Positions 1 to 10,930 of a DNA stretch of 64,000 nucleotides are shown here, piece by piece. The stretch comes from Luteibacter aegosomatis (lineage in GTDB: Bacteria; Pseudomonadota; Gammaproteobacteria; Xanthomonadales; Rhodanobacteraceae). The position numbers and the translations under genes were made by a program. The stretch covers positions 1,600,001 to 1,664,000 of the forward strand of contig NZ_CP095740.1 of the NCBI RefSeq assembly GCF_023078455.1, read 5' to 3'. Every line of letters begins with the position of its first letter. Position 1 is the stretch's first letter. Under the pieces are notes generated by a model, which was not told where the DNA came from, did not search any database, and saw nothing but the letters and a program-made list of their open reading frames with translations.

Positions 1-822
1 ACTGCGGCGCCGGGCTCGGTGAGCCAGGTGCGCGAGTCGGCCGCCAAGCTCACCCGCTTCGCCAAGGAAACCGGCACGTCGGTATTCCTCGTCGGTCATG
101 TCACGAAGGAAGGCGGTATCGCCGGCCCGCGCGTGCTCGAGCACATGGTCGATGCGGTGCTCTATTTCGAGGGCGAATCCGGCAGTCGCTTCCGGGTGTT
201 GCGCGCCTTCAAGAACCGTTTCGGCGCGGTGAACGAGCTGGGCGTGTTCGCCATGTCGGAAAAGGGCCTGCGTGAAGTACCCAATCCCTCGGCGATCTTC
301 CTTTCGGCGCATGCGGGCCCTACGCCAGGCAGCGCGGTGATGGTCACGCGCGAGGGCACGCGGCCGTTACTGGTCGAGGTGCAGGCACTGGTCGACCAGT
401 CGTCGCTGGGCAATCCGCGGCGCGTGGTGCTGGGTCTGGAGCAGAACCGCCTCGCGATGCTGCTGGCGGTGCTGCATCGGCATGGGGGCGTCGCGGCGTA
501 TGACCAGGACGTCTTCGTCAATGTCGTCGGCGGCATCCGTGTGCAGGAGACCGCCTCCGACGTACCCGTGCTCATGGCGGTGCTGTCCAGCCTGCGCGAC
601 AGGCCCTTGCCGGAAAAGACCATCGCGTTCGGCGAAGTGGGCCTGTCGGGAGAGATCCGGCCCGTGCCTAACGGCGAGGAGCGACTGAAGGAGGCCGCCA
701 CGCATGGTTTTCGGCGTGCCGTGGTACCCGCCGCCAATGCGCCGCGCAAGGGCAGGGTGGGAGAGATGGACGTGATCGGCGTGGAGCGGCTGTCGCAGGC
801 GATCGACGCGAGCCGGGAGTAA
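1..822 (+). CDS. radA: DNA repair protein RadA (3' portion)
   Basis: RadA is a RecA-like ATPase that promotes branch migration in recombinational repair. The reading frame is open from base 1, so the N-terminal zinc finger and Walker A motif lie upstream of the window; about 273 residues remain. Visible are the RadA-specific KNRFG motif (coding about 208-222) and the C-terminal Lon/S16-like domain with the VNVVGG and GEVGLSGEIRPV stretches typical of RadA. It converges on ypjD, with a REP palindrome between the two stops. The identification is secure; only the start is missing. Confidence 0.95.
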   Translation, partial: TAAPGSVSQVRESAAKLTRFAKETGTSVFLVGHVTKEGGIAGPRVLEHMVDAVLYFEGESGSRFRVLRAFKNRFGAVNELGVFAMSEKGLREVPNPSAIFLSAHAGPTPGSAVMVTREGTRPLLVEVQALVDQSSLGNPRRVVLGLEQNRLAMLLAVLHRHGGVAAYDQDVFVNVVGGIRVQETASDVPVLMAVLSSLRDRPLPEKTIAFGEVGLSGEIRPVPNGEERLKEAATHGFRRAVVPAANAPRKGRVGEMDVIGVERLSQAIDASRE

Positions 823-836
823 TGCGCTCCGCAGGC

Positions 837-913
837 ATCGCGGACAGGGTCCGCTCCCACCCTTCGGTAGGCAACCTTGCTACCGGAGCGTGGGAGCGGA
901 CCCTGTCCGCGAT
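837..913. repeat. REP-like palindrome, lineage A (full element)
   Basis: Two inverted arms, each a small hairpin GCGGAC-AGG-GTCCGC followed by TCCCACCC, face each other around a TTCGGTAG/CTACCGGAG centre. It lies between the converging stops of radA (14 bases away) and ypjD (16 bases away), so it may act as a bidirectional terminator or 3'-end stabiliser. Confidence 0.85.
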
Positions 914-929
914 AGGCCTTGCCCCTGGC

Positions 930-1727
930 TCAAGCCGTGCGATGCAGGATCAACTCCAGCACCAGCTTGGTGCCGAAGAACGCCAGCAGCAGGATGCCCA
1001 TGCCGATCAACGTGAGATTCACCGCGCGAATGCCGCGCCAGCCGTGGCGCCAGCGCCCCCACAGCAGCACCCCGAAGACGACCCACGCCACGATGGAGAG
1101 CACCGTCTTGTGCACCAGGTGCTGGCTGAAGAGATCGCCGACGAAGAGGGCGCCGGTCACGAGGGTGAGCGTGAGCAGGACGAAGCCGACGCCGATGAGG
1201 CGGAAGAGCAGGATTTCGGTAAGCGTCAGCGGGGGCAGGGCACGCAGCCAGTGACCGAAGCGGCTGCGGCGCAGCGCGCGCTCCTGGATGGCGAGCAAGA
1301 TGGCCAGGGCCGCCGCGATGGAGAGGATGCCGAAGGCCAGCACGGCGATGGTGACGTGCAGCTCGATCTGCCAGGTCATCGACTCCGGCGCCGTGCGGGG
1401 GGCGAGGAAGGTGTCCATGGCGAGGAAAATCGCCGCCAGCGGGAAGACCAGGATGCCCAGCCCGGCCACCGGACGCGACAGGTTCACCACCAGGGTGAGT
1501 GTCGAGGCGATCCACGCCACGAGCGAGAGGGCGGCGAAGAAGTGGAGGTCGAGCGTGCCGCGGTGCGCGCTCAACAACACGGCCGCGTGGGCCAGGGCGG
1601 CGAGGCAGGCGAGCGCCATGCCCGAGCGCGCGAGCGGCTGGCCGCCCGTGACGAGCGGGCGCGCCAGTACGCCCGCGGCGCACAGGTAGAGGACGACGGC
1701 AGCCAGCGAGAGGGCGATCACGATCAT
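930..1727 (-). CDS. ypjD: CcsA/YpjD-family inner-membrane protein (cytochrome c assembly-like)
   Basis: A 265-aa, almost wholly hydrophobic protein with about eight membrane segments, the size and type of the CcsA/HemX-like YpjD family, which is related to haem-handling cytochrome c assembly proteins. The exact role of YpjD is not settled. Location divergent from ffh matches the ypjD-ffh arrangement of Enterobacteria, which supports the name. The start is the ATG at 1727 (MIVIALSL), placing a hydrophobic segment at the N-terminus; an in-frame ATG at 1745 would add six residues. The frame stays open far upstream, but that extension overlaps ffh and is not coding. Confidence 0.85.
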   Translation of the reverse strand: MIVIALSLAAVVLYLCAAGVLARPLVTGGQPLARSGMALACLAALAHAAVLLSAHRGTLDLHFFAALSLVAWIASTLTLVVNLSRPVAGLGILVFPLAAIFLAMDTFLAPRTAPESMTWQIELHVTIAVLAFGILSIAAALAILLAIQERALRRSRFGHWLRALPPLTLTEILLFRLIGVGFVLLTLTLVTGALFVGDLFSQHLVHKTVLSIVAWVVFGVLLWGRWRHGWRGIRAVNLTLIGMGILLLAFFGTKLVLELILHRTA

Positions 1728-1956
1728 GGATGCGCAGTGTGGCATAGCGGCCATGGGGCGTGAATGCGGCATGGTGGCACCTGGGGCGAGAGGCATGGGC
1801 GATGGGGACGGGGGCGAGGCATCCAACCCCGACGACCCGGCCCATGCGCTGCCCCGCTTTCCCGGGGGCGCTTGCCCCATGCCTTGCCGGCCGCGTCCCC
1901 ACCTCACCATCCCGCATCCGCTATAATTCGCTGTCACCCTCCGAAGTCTCCCCGCC

Positions 1957-3339
<1,383 letters not shown>

Positions 3340-3428
3340 TAGGCCCCGGCGGAGTGAAGCGTAAGTAGGGGCCCCTGTCGTGAAGTCGGCGGCGGCGGCT
3401 CACTGTTCACGGTTTACTTTCTTACGCT

Positions 3429-3457
3429 CTTCCCTTTTTCAAAACTTTCGCTAAAAT
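3429..3457 (+). promoter_or_regulatory. Possible promoter for rpsP-rimM-trmD-rplS
   Basis: An AT-rich patch in a GC-rich gap contains TAAAAT (3452-3457), five of six matches to a sigma-70 -10 box, about 70 bases before rpsP. The -35 region (around 3429-3434) is weak. This is inference from composition and position only. Confidence 0.35.
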
Positions 3458-3526
3458 GTCCGGCTTTACCGCGCCCGCTTCTCGCGCGCGCCTTGCCGGC
3501 ATCCGGCACTCTGGAGCTCGTAACTT

Positions 3527-3778
3527 ATGGTCAAGATTCGTCTTTCGCGCGGTGGCGCCAAGGGCCGTCCGTTTTATCACATCGTCGTGACCGACCAGCG
3601 CGCCCCGCGCGACGGTCGCAACATCGAACGCGTCGGTTACTACAACCCGGTCGCTTCGGGCGCCGACAAGCGCCTCGAGCTCGACGTCGCCAAGGTCCAG
3701 GCCTGGGTCGCCAAGGGTGCTCAGCTGACCGACAAGGTCCGCGCCCTCGTGAAGGAAGCCGGCAAGCTGGCGGCTTGA
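3527..3778 (+). CDS. rpsP: 30S ribosomal protein S16
   Basis: S16 is a small early-assembly protein of the 30S subunit. The 83-aa product shows the family opening [17 protein letters not shown], the [18 protein letters not shown] stretch, and the ordinary length for S16. Its TGA stop overlaps the rimM ATG by one base (TGATG), indicating translational coupling within the classic rpsP-rimM-trmD-rplS operon. Confidence 0.98.
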   Translation: MVKIRLSRGGAKGRPFYHIVVTDQRAPRDGRNIERVGYYNPVASGADKRLELDVAKVQAWVAKGAQLTDKVRALVKEAGKLAA

Positions 3779-4293
3779 TGTCGACGGAGTCCGGGAAGCG
3801 CGTCCGCGTAGGGCGCATTGTCGGACTCCATGGCGTGCAGGGTCAGGTCAAGCTCGAAAGCTGGACCGAGCCTCGCATCCAGATCTTCCGTTACCAGCCC
3901 TGGCTGCTCACCGCGCCGGGCGTGAACCGGGAGATGAGCGGAATCCGTGGGAACGCGCAGGGCAAGGGCATCGTCGCCTCCCTGCCGGGCATCACGGATC
4001 GCGACCAGGCGGCCGCGCTGGTCGGTTGCGAGATCACCGTCTCGCGCGACGTGCTGCCGCCGCCCGCTCCGGGCGAGTTTTACTGGGTCGATCTCGAAAA
4101 CCTCGAGGTCGTCACCACGGAAAACGTGCACCTGGGTCGGGTCAGCCATCTGTTCTCCACGGGCGCCAACGACGTCATGGTGGTGAAGGACGGCGAAAGG
4201 GAGCGACTGGTTCCGTTCGTCCAGGGCCCCTACGTGCATTCGGTCGATTTCGACAGCGGACGCATCGTGGTGGACTGGGATCCTGAATTCTGA
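3778..4293 (+). CDS. rimM: Ribosome maturation factor RimM
   Basis: RimM binds S19 in the 30S head and assists 16S rRNA maturation. It has 171 aa. The N-terminal RimM domain carries [19 protein letters not shown], and the C-terminal PRC-barrel begins near [13 protein letters not shown] and continues through LVPFV. The start is the ATG at 3778, which overlaps the rpsP stop. An upstream in-frame extension would overlap rpsP and is rejected. The next gene, trmD, follows after 19 bases. Confidence 0.96.
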   Translation: MSTESGKRVRVGRIVGLHGVQGQVKLESWTEPRIQIFRYQPWLLTAPGVNREMSGIRGNAQGKGIVASLPGITDRDQAAALVGCEITVSRDVLPPPAPGEFYWVDLENLEVVTTENVHLGRVSHLFSTGANDVMVVKDGERERLVPFVQGPYVHSVDFDSGRIVVDWDPEF

Positions 4294-4312
4294 ACAGCGA
4301 CTGCTGAAGATC

Positions 4313-5095
4313 ATGCGCATCGACGTGGTTTCGCTGTTTCCCGATTTCGTCCGCCAGTCGGCCGCGATCGGGGTGGTCGGAAGGGCGCAGCAGCGTGAGC
4401 TGCTCCAGGTGGAAGCCTGGAATCCACGGGATTTCGCCACCGACAACTATCGCACCGTGGATGGGCGCCCCTTCGGCGGTGGACCCGGCATGGTGATGCT
4501 GATCGAACCCCTGCGAGCGGCGCTCGTGGCGATTCGCGAGGCGGCACCGGAACCGGTGCATGTGATTTATCTCAGCCCGCAAGGTGCGCGGCTGACGCAG
4601 AAACGGGTGGAGGCGCTGGCGGCCATGCCGCGAATCGCCCTGATCTGCGGACGTTACGAGGGTGTGGACGAGCGCCTGCTCGAGCACGAGGTCGACGAAG
4701 AGCTTTCAATCGGCGATTATGTGCTGTCTGGCGGGGAACTCGGCGCAGCGGTGGTCATCGATGCGGTGGGTCGTCTACAGGAAGGTGCGTTGAACGACGC
4801 GCTGTCCGCCCAGCAGGATTCGTTCTCGGACGGTCTTCTGGATTGCCCGCATTACACCCGTCCCGTGCATCACGATGCCTGGGGCGGCGTGCCGGAGGTG
4901 CTGCTTTCCGGCGATCACGCGGCTATTCGCCGCTGGCGTCGCAAGCAGTCGCTAGGTCGAACCTGGCTGCGCCGGCCGGATTTGCTAACGCAGCGTGTAC
5001 TCGACGACGAGTCGAGGGCATTGCTGGATGAATTCCGCCGTGAATATGCACGGCCAAACGGTGCGGCCGGAAACGACCGCCGTAACGAAAACTGA
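4313..5095 (+). CDS. trmD: tRNA (guanine-37-N1)-methyltransferase TrmD
   Basis: SPOUT-fold enzyme that methylates G37 of tRNAs reading CNN codons and so prevents +1 frameshifting. At 260 aa it has family-normal length. The N-terminus [12 protein letters not shown], the FGGGPGMVM loop and the knot region [21 protein letters not shown] match TrmD. It sits third in the rpsP operon, ten bases before rplS. Confidence 0.97.
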   Translation: MRIDVVSLFPDFVRQSAAIGVVGRAQQRELLQVEAWNPRDFATDNYRTVDGRPFGGGPGMVMLIEPLRAALVAIREAAPEPVHVIYLSPQGARLTQKRVEALAAMPRIALICGRYEGVDERLLEHEVDEELSIGDYVLSGGELGAAVVIDAVGRLQEGALNDALSAQQDSFSDGLLDCPHYTRPVHHDAWGGVPEVLLSGDHAAIRRWRRKQSLGRTWLRRPDLLTQRVLDDESRALLDEFRREYARPNGAAGNDRRNEN

Positions 5096-5105
5096 CAGGT
5101 GCGTC

Positions 5106-5501
5106 ATGAACAAACTCCTCCAACAGTTCGAAGCCGAGCAGATCACCCGCCAGCTGCCGGATTTCGGCCCTGGCGACACCGTGGTCGTGAATGTGAAGGT
5201 GAAGGAAGGTAACCGCGAGCGCGTCCAGGCGTTCGAGGGCATCGTCATCGCCAAGCGCAGCCGTGGGCTGCACTCCGCCTTCACCGTGCGCAAGATCTCG
5301 CACGGCACCGGCGTCGAGCGCGTGTTCCAGAGCCACAGCCGCGCCATCGACTCGGTCGAAGTCAAGCGTAAGGGTAAGGTCCGCGGCGCCAAGCTGTACT
5401 TCCTGCGTGGCCTGGAAGGCAAGGCCGCTCGCATCAAGGAAGACATCGCCGCCGCCGCTGCCGCCAAGGCCGCGAAGAAGGCTGCCGCTGCCGCCGAGTA
5501 A
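5106..5501 (+). CDS. rplS: 50S ribosomal protein L19
   Basis: L19 is located at the 30S-50S interface. The product is 131 aa starting [12 protein letters not shown] at the ATG at 5106. An in-frame start upstream would lie inside trmD. The core ([34 protein letters not shown]) is canonical. The last 20 residues are an Ala/Lys-rich tail beyond the E. coli length. A strong intrinsic terminator follows, marking the end of the operon. Confidence 0.97.
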   Translation: MNKLLQQFEAEQITRQLPDFGPGDTVVVNVKVKEGNRERVQAFEGIVIAKRSRGLHSAFTVRKISHGTGVERVFQSHSRAIDSVEVKRKGKVRGAKLYFLRGLEGKAARIKEDIAAAAAAKAAKKAAAAAE

Positions 5502-5522
5502 TCGGTCTGGTGTGAGGCGACG

Positions 5523-5553
5523 AAAAAGCCCGCGAGCGATCGCGGGCTTTTTT
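5523..5553 (+). terminator. Intrinsic terminator after rplS
   Basis: The hairpin AAGCCCGCG / CGCGGGCTT with a six-base loop is followed by a run of T (GGGCTTTTTTG). It lies 22 bases after the rplS stop and closes the ribosomal operon before the convergent fimX-like gene. Confidence 0.9.
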
Positions 5554-5625
5554 GCGTGTGCGGCGTTGGTGAAAACCGTGCTTATCGCCTACGGCGAGGC
5601 GTACGTCAGCGCGAACGGCATGCCG

Positions 5626-7683
5626 TCAGATCGGCATGTACTCCTCGGCCAGCACCTTCGCCGGCTCCTGCAGGAAGTTGCCCTGCACGAAATCGACGCC
5701 ACAGGCGAACAGCAGCGAGGTGCTGACGGCATCCTCCACCCATTCGGCCACGGTCTGCTTGCCCGAAGCATGGCCTTCCTTGCAGATCTCCGCGATCTTC
5801 TTCTGGTTCTCGGGATGCTGCGGCAGGTCGGTCATGAAGCTGCGGTCGATCTTGAGGTAATCGGCCTCGAGATGGGTGAGCATCTGGAACGAATTGAGGC
5901 CCGACCCGAACTGTTCGATGGCGAACCGGCCGCCCGACTTGCGCCAGCCGCTGACGAACTCCTGCACCGGCCGCAGGCGGTTGAGCACCTTCGACTCGGG
6001 CATTTCCACCACGAGCGTGCTGCGACGCAGGTTCGCTGTTTCCAGGCGGCGCTTGAGCCATGGGAGCAGGTCGGGGTCTTCCACCGACTGCATCGTGAGC
6101 TTCACGAAGTAGGTGGTGGTAAGGCCGTCGTTTTCGCGGTGGACCAGGGCATCGATGGCGTGGCCGAGCACCCAGCGATCGATGGCGGGCAGCAGGCCGT
6201 TGCGTTCGGCGACCGGCAAGAAATACGACGGCAACACGTCGCCCTTCGGGCCACGCATGCGGACGAGGATTTCGTAGAACTCGCCGGCCGCGTCCTGCAG
6301 GCTGATGATCTGCTGGTGGTAGAGGCGCAGCCCGTCTTCGGCGAGGGCTTCGCGGACCAGGTCCAGCCAGTACTGCTCCCGTTCGGCGTCGGCTTTTTCG
6401 CGGGCGCTGGGGTCGTGCAGCTCCACGCGGTTGCCGCCCTGGTTCTGGGCGTTGCGCAATGCCGTGTTGGCTTGCTCGAGCACGGTGTCGGTATTGGCGT
6501 TCTTCTCGGCCAGGAGCGTGCCACCGATGGTGACGCTGACCGTCAACGAGCGGCTGCCCACGTCGAAGATATGTTCGGCCACCGTCGTGCGCAGTCGTTC
6601 GGCGAGGGCGGCATGTTCGATGTCGCCGCGCGCGCCCAGCACGAGGCCGATGGTGTGGTCGCCGAGTACGCCGGCGATGTCGTCGTCGTCGATGGACTCG
6701 CGCACCTTGGCCGCCAGGGTGGCGAGCAACTGGTCGGCGTTGCCCAAGCCCGCGCTGGCGACCATGTCCTTCCAGTTGTCGGGCTCGACCAGCAGGACGG
6801 CCTGGCCCGCCCGCCCGGCGGCGGCAGCGGCCACGGCTTCGTCGATGTGCTCGAGCGTCCGTGCGCGGTTGAACAGGCCGGTGACCGGGTCGCGCTGCAA
6901 CTGGGCCACGAGGGCGGGGTCGACCGTCTGCTGGCGGAAGACGATCTGGATGCAGGCTTCGCCCTCGAAATTGGCCTGGGCGAACTCGGCCCTGGCCTTG
7001 AACGTGCCGCCGTCGTCGCGTCGGGCGAGCAGGTCCATGGGCTCCGGGCGCTCGCCGCGGGAAAGGCCGCGCAGCACGTTCTTGAAGTCGTCGGCGTGGG
7101 TGCCGGCGATGAGGTCGAGGATGGGCAGGCCTATGATGTCGTCGACCTCGGCGAAGCCGAATGCTTCCAGGTAGGCCTGGTTGACGCGCACGTGCATGCC
7201 TTCGTGCACATAGGCGATGGCGTCGCGGGACGAGTCGAGCAGGGCATCGCAGCGCCGCTCCGTCTCCCGCAAGGCGGTTTCCAGGCGGCGCACCTGGCGT
7301 CGCGTGGACAGGGAGTCGAACTCGCGCTGGACCACCGACAGCACCTGCTCGGAGCGTGGCCGCAGGGCGATGCCGCGCGCGCCAGCCGCGACGAGGTCGA
7401 CCACCGAATCGTCCAGGTGGTCGACCACCGCGATGAGGGCGATGTCGCGCCCGCTCGCGTCGAGCTGGCGGGCCACGGCCGAGGGGTCGATCCCCGCAAC
7501 GGACGGGTTCACGAGGACGAGGTCGGGATGGGTGTCGTCGAGCGCGGCGCGGATGCCTTCCGCGTCGGTGGCCCTGGCGGGACGGACGGCGATGCCGCCG
7601 TTGCGCAGGACGTTGATCAAGAGTTCGGCGTCTTCCACCGACTCTTCGATGAAGAGAATCCTGATGACGTTGTCTTGTTTCAT
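5626..7683 (-). CDS. fimX: FimX-like REC-PAS-GGDEF-EAL protein, probable c-di-GMP receptor
   Basis: A 685-aa protein with a receiver-like domain (about 1-120), a PAS domain (about 140-260), a GGDEF domain (about 285-430) and an EAL domain (about 440-680). Every catalytic signature is altered. The receiver has N in place of the phospho-acceptor Asp (LVLVNPS), GGDEF reads GDHTI, EAL reads EIL, and the paired metal Asp residues of EAL read AIEQFG. Length, architecture and the pattern of losses match FimX, the c-di-GMP receptor that drives type IV pilus assembly in Pseudomonas and Xanthomonas. I chose the ATG at 7683 (MKQDNVIRILFIE); the frame is open 33 residues further upstream. It stands alone between rplS and epmB. 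Confidence 0.75.
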   Translation of the reverse strand: MKQDNVIRILFIEESVEDAELLINVLRNGGIAVRPARATDAEGIRAALDDTHPDLVLVNPSVAGIDPSAVARQLDASGRDIALIAVVDHLDDSVVDLVAAGARGIALRPRSEQVLSVVQREFDSLSTRRQVRRLETALRETERRCDALLDSSRDAIAYVHEGMHVRVNQAYLEAFGFAEVDDIIGLPILDLIAGTHADDFKNVLRGLSRGERPEPMDLLARRDDGGTFKARAEFAQANFEGEACIQIVFRQQTVDPALVAQLQRDPVTGLFNRARTLEHIDEAVAAAAAGRAGQAVLLVEPDNWKDMVASAGLGNADQLLATLAAKVRESIDDDDIAGVLGDHTIGLVLGARGDIEHAALAERLRTTVAEHIFDVGSRSLTVSVTIGGTLLAEKNANTDTVLEQANTALRNAQNQGGNRVELHDPSAREKADAEREQYWLDLVREALAEDGLRLYHQQIISLQDAAGEFYEILVRMRGPKGDVLPSYFLPVAERNGLLPAIDRWVLGHAIDALVHRENDGLTTTYFVKLTMQSVEDPDLLPWLKRRLETANLRRSTLVVEMPESKVLNRLRPVQEFVSGWRKSGGRFAIEQFGSGLNSFQMLTHLEADYLKIDRSFMTDLPQHPENQKKIAEICKEGHASGKQTVAEWVEDAVSTSLLFACGVDFVQGNFLQEPAKVLAEEYMPI

Positions 7684-7785
7684 GCCATTCCGGTTGCCGC
7701 TTTGTCCACCCTGCGATGCCGGAACATCCGGCCCCGCTTCCCCCGACGCGGTCCGGTCGGCCGAAGCCGACCGGAGAGGCACATA

Positions 7786-8811
7786 CTAACGCGCCGAATC
7801 GGCAACAGGTCGTTTTGACGGATCGCCCGGAAGTTCGCGGACCAGTTTCGGGACCAGATAGCCGGGCAGGCGGCCGCGCAGCTCGTCGAGGAGTGCCAGG
7901 GCGTGGTCGTCGGACACTTCGAAGTGGGCCGCACCGGAGACCTTGTCGAGCTGGTGCAGGTAATACGGCAGCACGCCCGCCGCGAACGAGCGCTCGCACA
8001 GCGAGGCGAGCGCGTCGGCATCGTCGTTGACGCCGGCCAGCAGCACCGACTGGTTGAGCAACGTGGCACCGGCCTCGCGCAGGCGTGCGCAGGCGGCGTC
8101 GACGGTCGCGTCGAACTCGTTGGCGTGGTTGGCGTGCAGCACCACCACCTTCTGGAGGGGGAGGGCCGCGAGCCATTGCGTGAAGGCGTCGTCGACACGC
8201 TCGGGTAGCACCACCGGCAGGCGCGTATGGATGCGCAGGCGGATCACGTGGGGCAGGGCGGCGAGGCCTCGCGTGAGTTCCTCGAGCTTGTGCGTGGCCA
8301 GGGAAAGCGGGTCGCCGCCGGAAAGGATCAGCTCGCGGATCGACGTATCGGCGGCCACGTGGGCAAGGGCATCGCGCCACTGGGCCGCGGCGGCGATTTC
8401 CTCCCCATAGGGGAAATGGCGCCGGAAGCAGTAGCGGCAGTTCACCGCGCACGAGCCGCTGGCGATCAGCAGGGCGCGGCCGTCGTACTTGTGCAGCAGG
8501 CCGTGGCCGGCCCGCGAGGCCATGTCGCCCACGGCGTCCACCGTATAGCCCTCGGCCGGGTCGTGCTCTTCCCGTCGCGGCAGCACCTGGCGAAGCAGGG
8601 GGTCGTCCGGATCGCCCGGGCGCATGCGGGCCACGAAACCACGCGGAACCCGCAGCGGAAAGCCGGCGTCGTCGGGCGGAAGCAGGTCGGCGCGGTGGGC
8701 GAGACCCACGGCGGCCAGGAGTTCGCCCGCATCGGTGATGGCATCCCGCCACAGCTCGCGCCAGCCCGGGGAGGGCGTGGATAGGCGGGACGGGGGGCTT
8801 GCGGTTATCAT
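7786..8811 (-). CDS. epmB: EF-P beta-lysylation enzyme EpmB (lysine 2,3-aminomutase-like)
   Basis: Radical-SAM enzyme that converts (S)-alpha-lysine to (R)-beta-lysine, which EpmA then attaches to EF-P. The 341-aa sequence carries the radical-SAM cluster motif CAVNCRYC, followed by FRRHFPYGEE, LSGGDPL and the C-terminal VLPYYLHQLDKVSGAAHF typical of the aminomutase family. It is divergent from efp across an 88-base gap, the usual genome context for epmB. EpmA (genX) is not in the window. Confidence 0.93.
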   Translation of the reverse strand: MITASPPSRLSTPSPGWRELWRDAITDAGELLAAVGLAHRADLLPPDDAGFPLRVPRGFVARMRPGDPDDPLLRQVLPRREEHDPAEGYTVDAVGDMASRAGHGLLHKYDGRALLIASGSCAVNCRYCFRRHFPYGEEIAAAAQWRDALAHVAADTSIRELILSGGDPLSLATHKLEELTRGLAALPHVIRLRIHTRLPVVLPERVDDAFTQWLAALPLQKVVVLHANHANEFDATVDAACARLREAGATLLNQSVLLAGVNDDADALASLCERSFAAGVLPYYLHQLDKVSGAAHFEVSDDHALALLDELRGRLPGYLVPKLVRELPGDPSKRPVADSAR

Positions 8812-8899
8812 GGTGGGCCTTGGGGCGGGCCACGAGGCCCCTTAGAGCCCCCTATTTTAGCCGCCCGGCGGGCGGATTCACCTCTGGAGCACGAAACGC

Positions 8900-9481
8900 A
8901 TGGCGACTCTTGGCCTCAATGACGTCAAAACGGGCAAGAAGATCCTTCACAACGGCGACCCCTGGGTCATCACCGAAGCCGACTTCATCAAGCCGGGCAA
9001 GGGCCAGGCGTTCACCCGCATCCGCGTGCGCAACCTGAAGGACGGCCGCACCACCGAGTTGACCCTGAAGTCGAGCGATTCGTACGAAGAGGCCAACGCC
9101 GTCGACACCGACGCCACCTTCTCGTACATCGAAGGCACCGGCAACGAGCGCGAGTGGGTCTTCATGCACACGGAAACCTTCGAGCAGTACCGCGCCAACC
9201 TGGCCGCCATGGGCGACGCCTGGAAGTGGCTCAAAGGTGACGAGGAGTGCCAGATCACCCTCTTCAACGAAACCCAGATCATCGCCGTCCAGGCGCCGAA
9301 GTTCGTCGAACTGAAGATCGTCGAGACCGATCCGGGCGTCCGTGGCGACACCTCGGGCGGCGGCGGCAAGCCGGCCACGCTCGAAACCGGCGCCGTGGTG
9401 CGCGTTCCGCTGTTCGTCAACCAGGACGAAGTCATCAAGGTCGATACCCGCACGGGTGAGTACGACAGCCGCGTCAAGTAA
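8900..9481 (+). CDS. efp: Elongation factor P
   Basis: EF-P relieves ribosome stalling at polyproline. The 193-aa product has the three-domain EF-P layout. The tip loop reads [10 protein letters not shown], placing the modifiable lysine at residue 34, the position beta-lysylated in EpmAB organisms. Together with the adjacent divergent epmB this indicates the beta-lysine pathway. A second EF-P-type gene, efpL, with arginine at the loop tip, lies at 41608-42174. Confidence 0.97.
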   Translation: MATLGLNDVKTGKKILHNGDPWVITEADFIKPGKGQAFTRIRVRNLKDGRTTELTLKSSDSYEEANAVDTDATFSYIEGTGNEREWVFMHTETFEQYRANLAAMGDAWKWLKGDEECQITLFNETQIIAVQAPKFVELKIVETDPGVRGDTSGGGGKPATLETGAVVRVPLFVNQDEVIKVDTRTGEYDSRVK

Positions 9482-9503
9482 GGCGGTACGTTCCACGACT
9501 CCG

Positions 9504-9541
9504 ACGGCACGGCCGCCCCCTGGGCGCCGTGCCGTTTGCTT
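9504..9541 (+). terminator. Probable terminator after efp
   Basis: A perfect 10-bp inverted repeat ACGGCACGGC / GCCGTGCCGT is followed by TTGCTTA, 22 bases beyond the efp stop. The T-run is short, so termination efficiency is uncertain. Confidence 0.65.
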
Positions 9542-9592
9542 ATAGGCCATGAGGCGATGCCCGTCCCCCGCATCGCGACCCACGAGGTGACA

Positions 9593-10930
9593 ATGAGCAG
9601 CAGCCCCCTTGCCGTCGATCTTCTCATCGAGGCCCGCTGGGTCGTACCGGTGGAACCGCACGGCGTCGTGCTCGACGACCATGCCGTGATCGTGAACGAC
9701 GGCGCGATCGTCGCGATCGTGCCTGCCGACGAGGCCCGCGCGCTTTATGCCCCGAAGGAGCGCGTGTCGCTCGGCGAACACGCGCTGATCCCCGGCCTGG
9801 TGAACTCGCACACGCACAACCCCATGACGCTGCTTCGTGGCCTCGCCGACGACCTGCCGCTCATGACCTGGCTGCAGGACCACATCTGGCCGGCCGAAGG
9901 CCGCGTGATGGGCCCGGACTTCATCCGCGACGGCGTGGAACTGGCCGTGGCCGAGATGATCCGAGGCGGCACCACCTGTGCCAACGAGAACTACTTTTTC
10001 CCCGACGTGATCGCGGCCACCTATCGCCAGATGGGCTTTCGCGCGGTGGTGGGCCTGCCCATCATCGACTTCCCCACGCCGTGGGCGAAGACCTCCGACG
10101 AATATTTCCAGCGCGCCGTGGAAGTGCACGATGCGCTGCGCGGCGAATCGCTGCTGAGCACGGCGTTCGCACCGCACGCGCCGTACACGGTGTCGGACGA
10201 GAACTTCGAACGCATCCGCGTGCTCGCCGAACAGCTCGACATTCCCATCCACCTGCACACGCACGAGACCGCGCAGGAAGTGGACGAGGCGGTCGCGAAG
10301 GACGGCATGCGTCCGATCGAGCGGCTGAAGAAGCTGGGCCTGCTGAACGAGCGCCTCATCGCCGTACACATGACCCAGCTCACCGACGGCGAGATCGCCG
10401 CGTGCGCGGCCGCCGGCGTGTCGGTGGTGCATTGCCCCGAATCCAACCTCAAGCTCGCCTCGGGTTTCTGCCCGGCCGAGAAGCTGCGCCGCGCGGGCGT
10501 CAACCTGTGCATCGGCACCGACGGTTGCGCGTCGAACAACGACCTGGACATGTTCGGCGAGATGCGTACCGCCGCGATGCTCGCCAAGGCCGTGGCCGGC
10601 GACGCCGCCGCCTTCGACGCCGCCTCGGCGCTACGCGCCGCCACGCTCAACGGCGCCGCGGCCATCGGCCTGGGCGACAAGGTCGGTTCGATCGAGCCGG
10701 GCAAGCGCGCCGACCTCGTCGCCGTGCGTCTCGACGATCTCGAAACCCAGCCCCTGTACCATGTGGCCTCGCAATTGGTATACGCCACCGGCCGCCACCA
10801 GGTGAGCGACGTGTGGATCGACGGCCAGCGCAAGCTGGCCGACAAGCGCCTGGTCGGCATCGACGTCGACGCCATCCGTGAGAAGGCGCGCGGATGGCGC
10901 CAGCGCATCGCCGCGGAGGATCCGGCATGA
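9593..10930 (+). CDS. mtaD: TRZ/ATZ-family amidohydrolase, probable 5'-methylthioadenosine/S-adenosylhomocysteine deaminase
   Basis: Metal-dependent deaminase of the MtaD/SsnA type, probably acting on methylthioadenosine or S-adenosylhomocysteine. It is 445 aa long. Zinc ligands are visible in NSHTHNPMT near the N-terminus, in HLHTHET in the middle, and in GTDGCASNNDLDMF near the C-terminus. The ATG at 9593 is preceded by GAGGTGA and gives the usual N-terminus; the frame opens 19 codons earlier without a better site. Its stop overlaps the next ATG (ATGA), starting a run of coupled genes through ubiG. Substrate is inferred from family only. Confidence 0.85.
   Translation: MSSSPLAVDLLIEARWVVPVEPHGVVLDDHAVIVNDGAIVAIVPADEARALYAPKERVSLGEHALIPGLVNSHTHNPMTLLRGLADDLPLMTWLQDHIWPAEGRVMGPDFIRDGVELAVAEMIRGGTTCANENYFFPDVIAATYRQMGFRAVVGLPIIDFPTPWAKTSDEYFQRAVEVHDALRGESLLSTAFAPHAPYTVSDENFERIRVLAEQLDIPIHLHTHETAQEVDEAVAKDGMRPIERLKKLGLLNERLIAVHMTQLTDGEIAACAAAGVSVVHCPESNLKLASGFCPAEKLRRAGVNLCIGTDGCASNNDLDMFGEMRTAAMLAKAVAGDAAAFDAASALRAATLNGAAAIGLGDKVGSIEPGKRADLVAVRLDDLETQPLYHVASQLVYATGRHQVSDVWIDGQRKLADKRLVGIDVDAIREKARGWRQRIAAEDPA

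Noticed and set aside
3340..3526. Riboswitch or 4.5S-like RNA between ffh and rpsP
   Set aside because: No conserved structure could be recognised; only a possible promoter is supported.
5263..7818. 851-codon open frame on the plus strand antisense to the fimX-like gene
   Set aside because: High-GC third-position shadow of a real gene; begins inside rplS, has no domains and no ribosome-binding site.
5606..8833. 1075-codon minus-strand frame spanning fimX-like and epmB
   Set aside because: Shadow frame; Arg/Pro/Gly-rich translation without motifs, while both underlying genes have clear domains in another frame.
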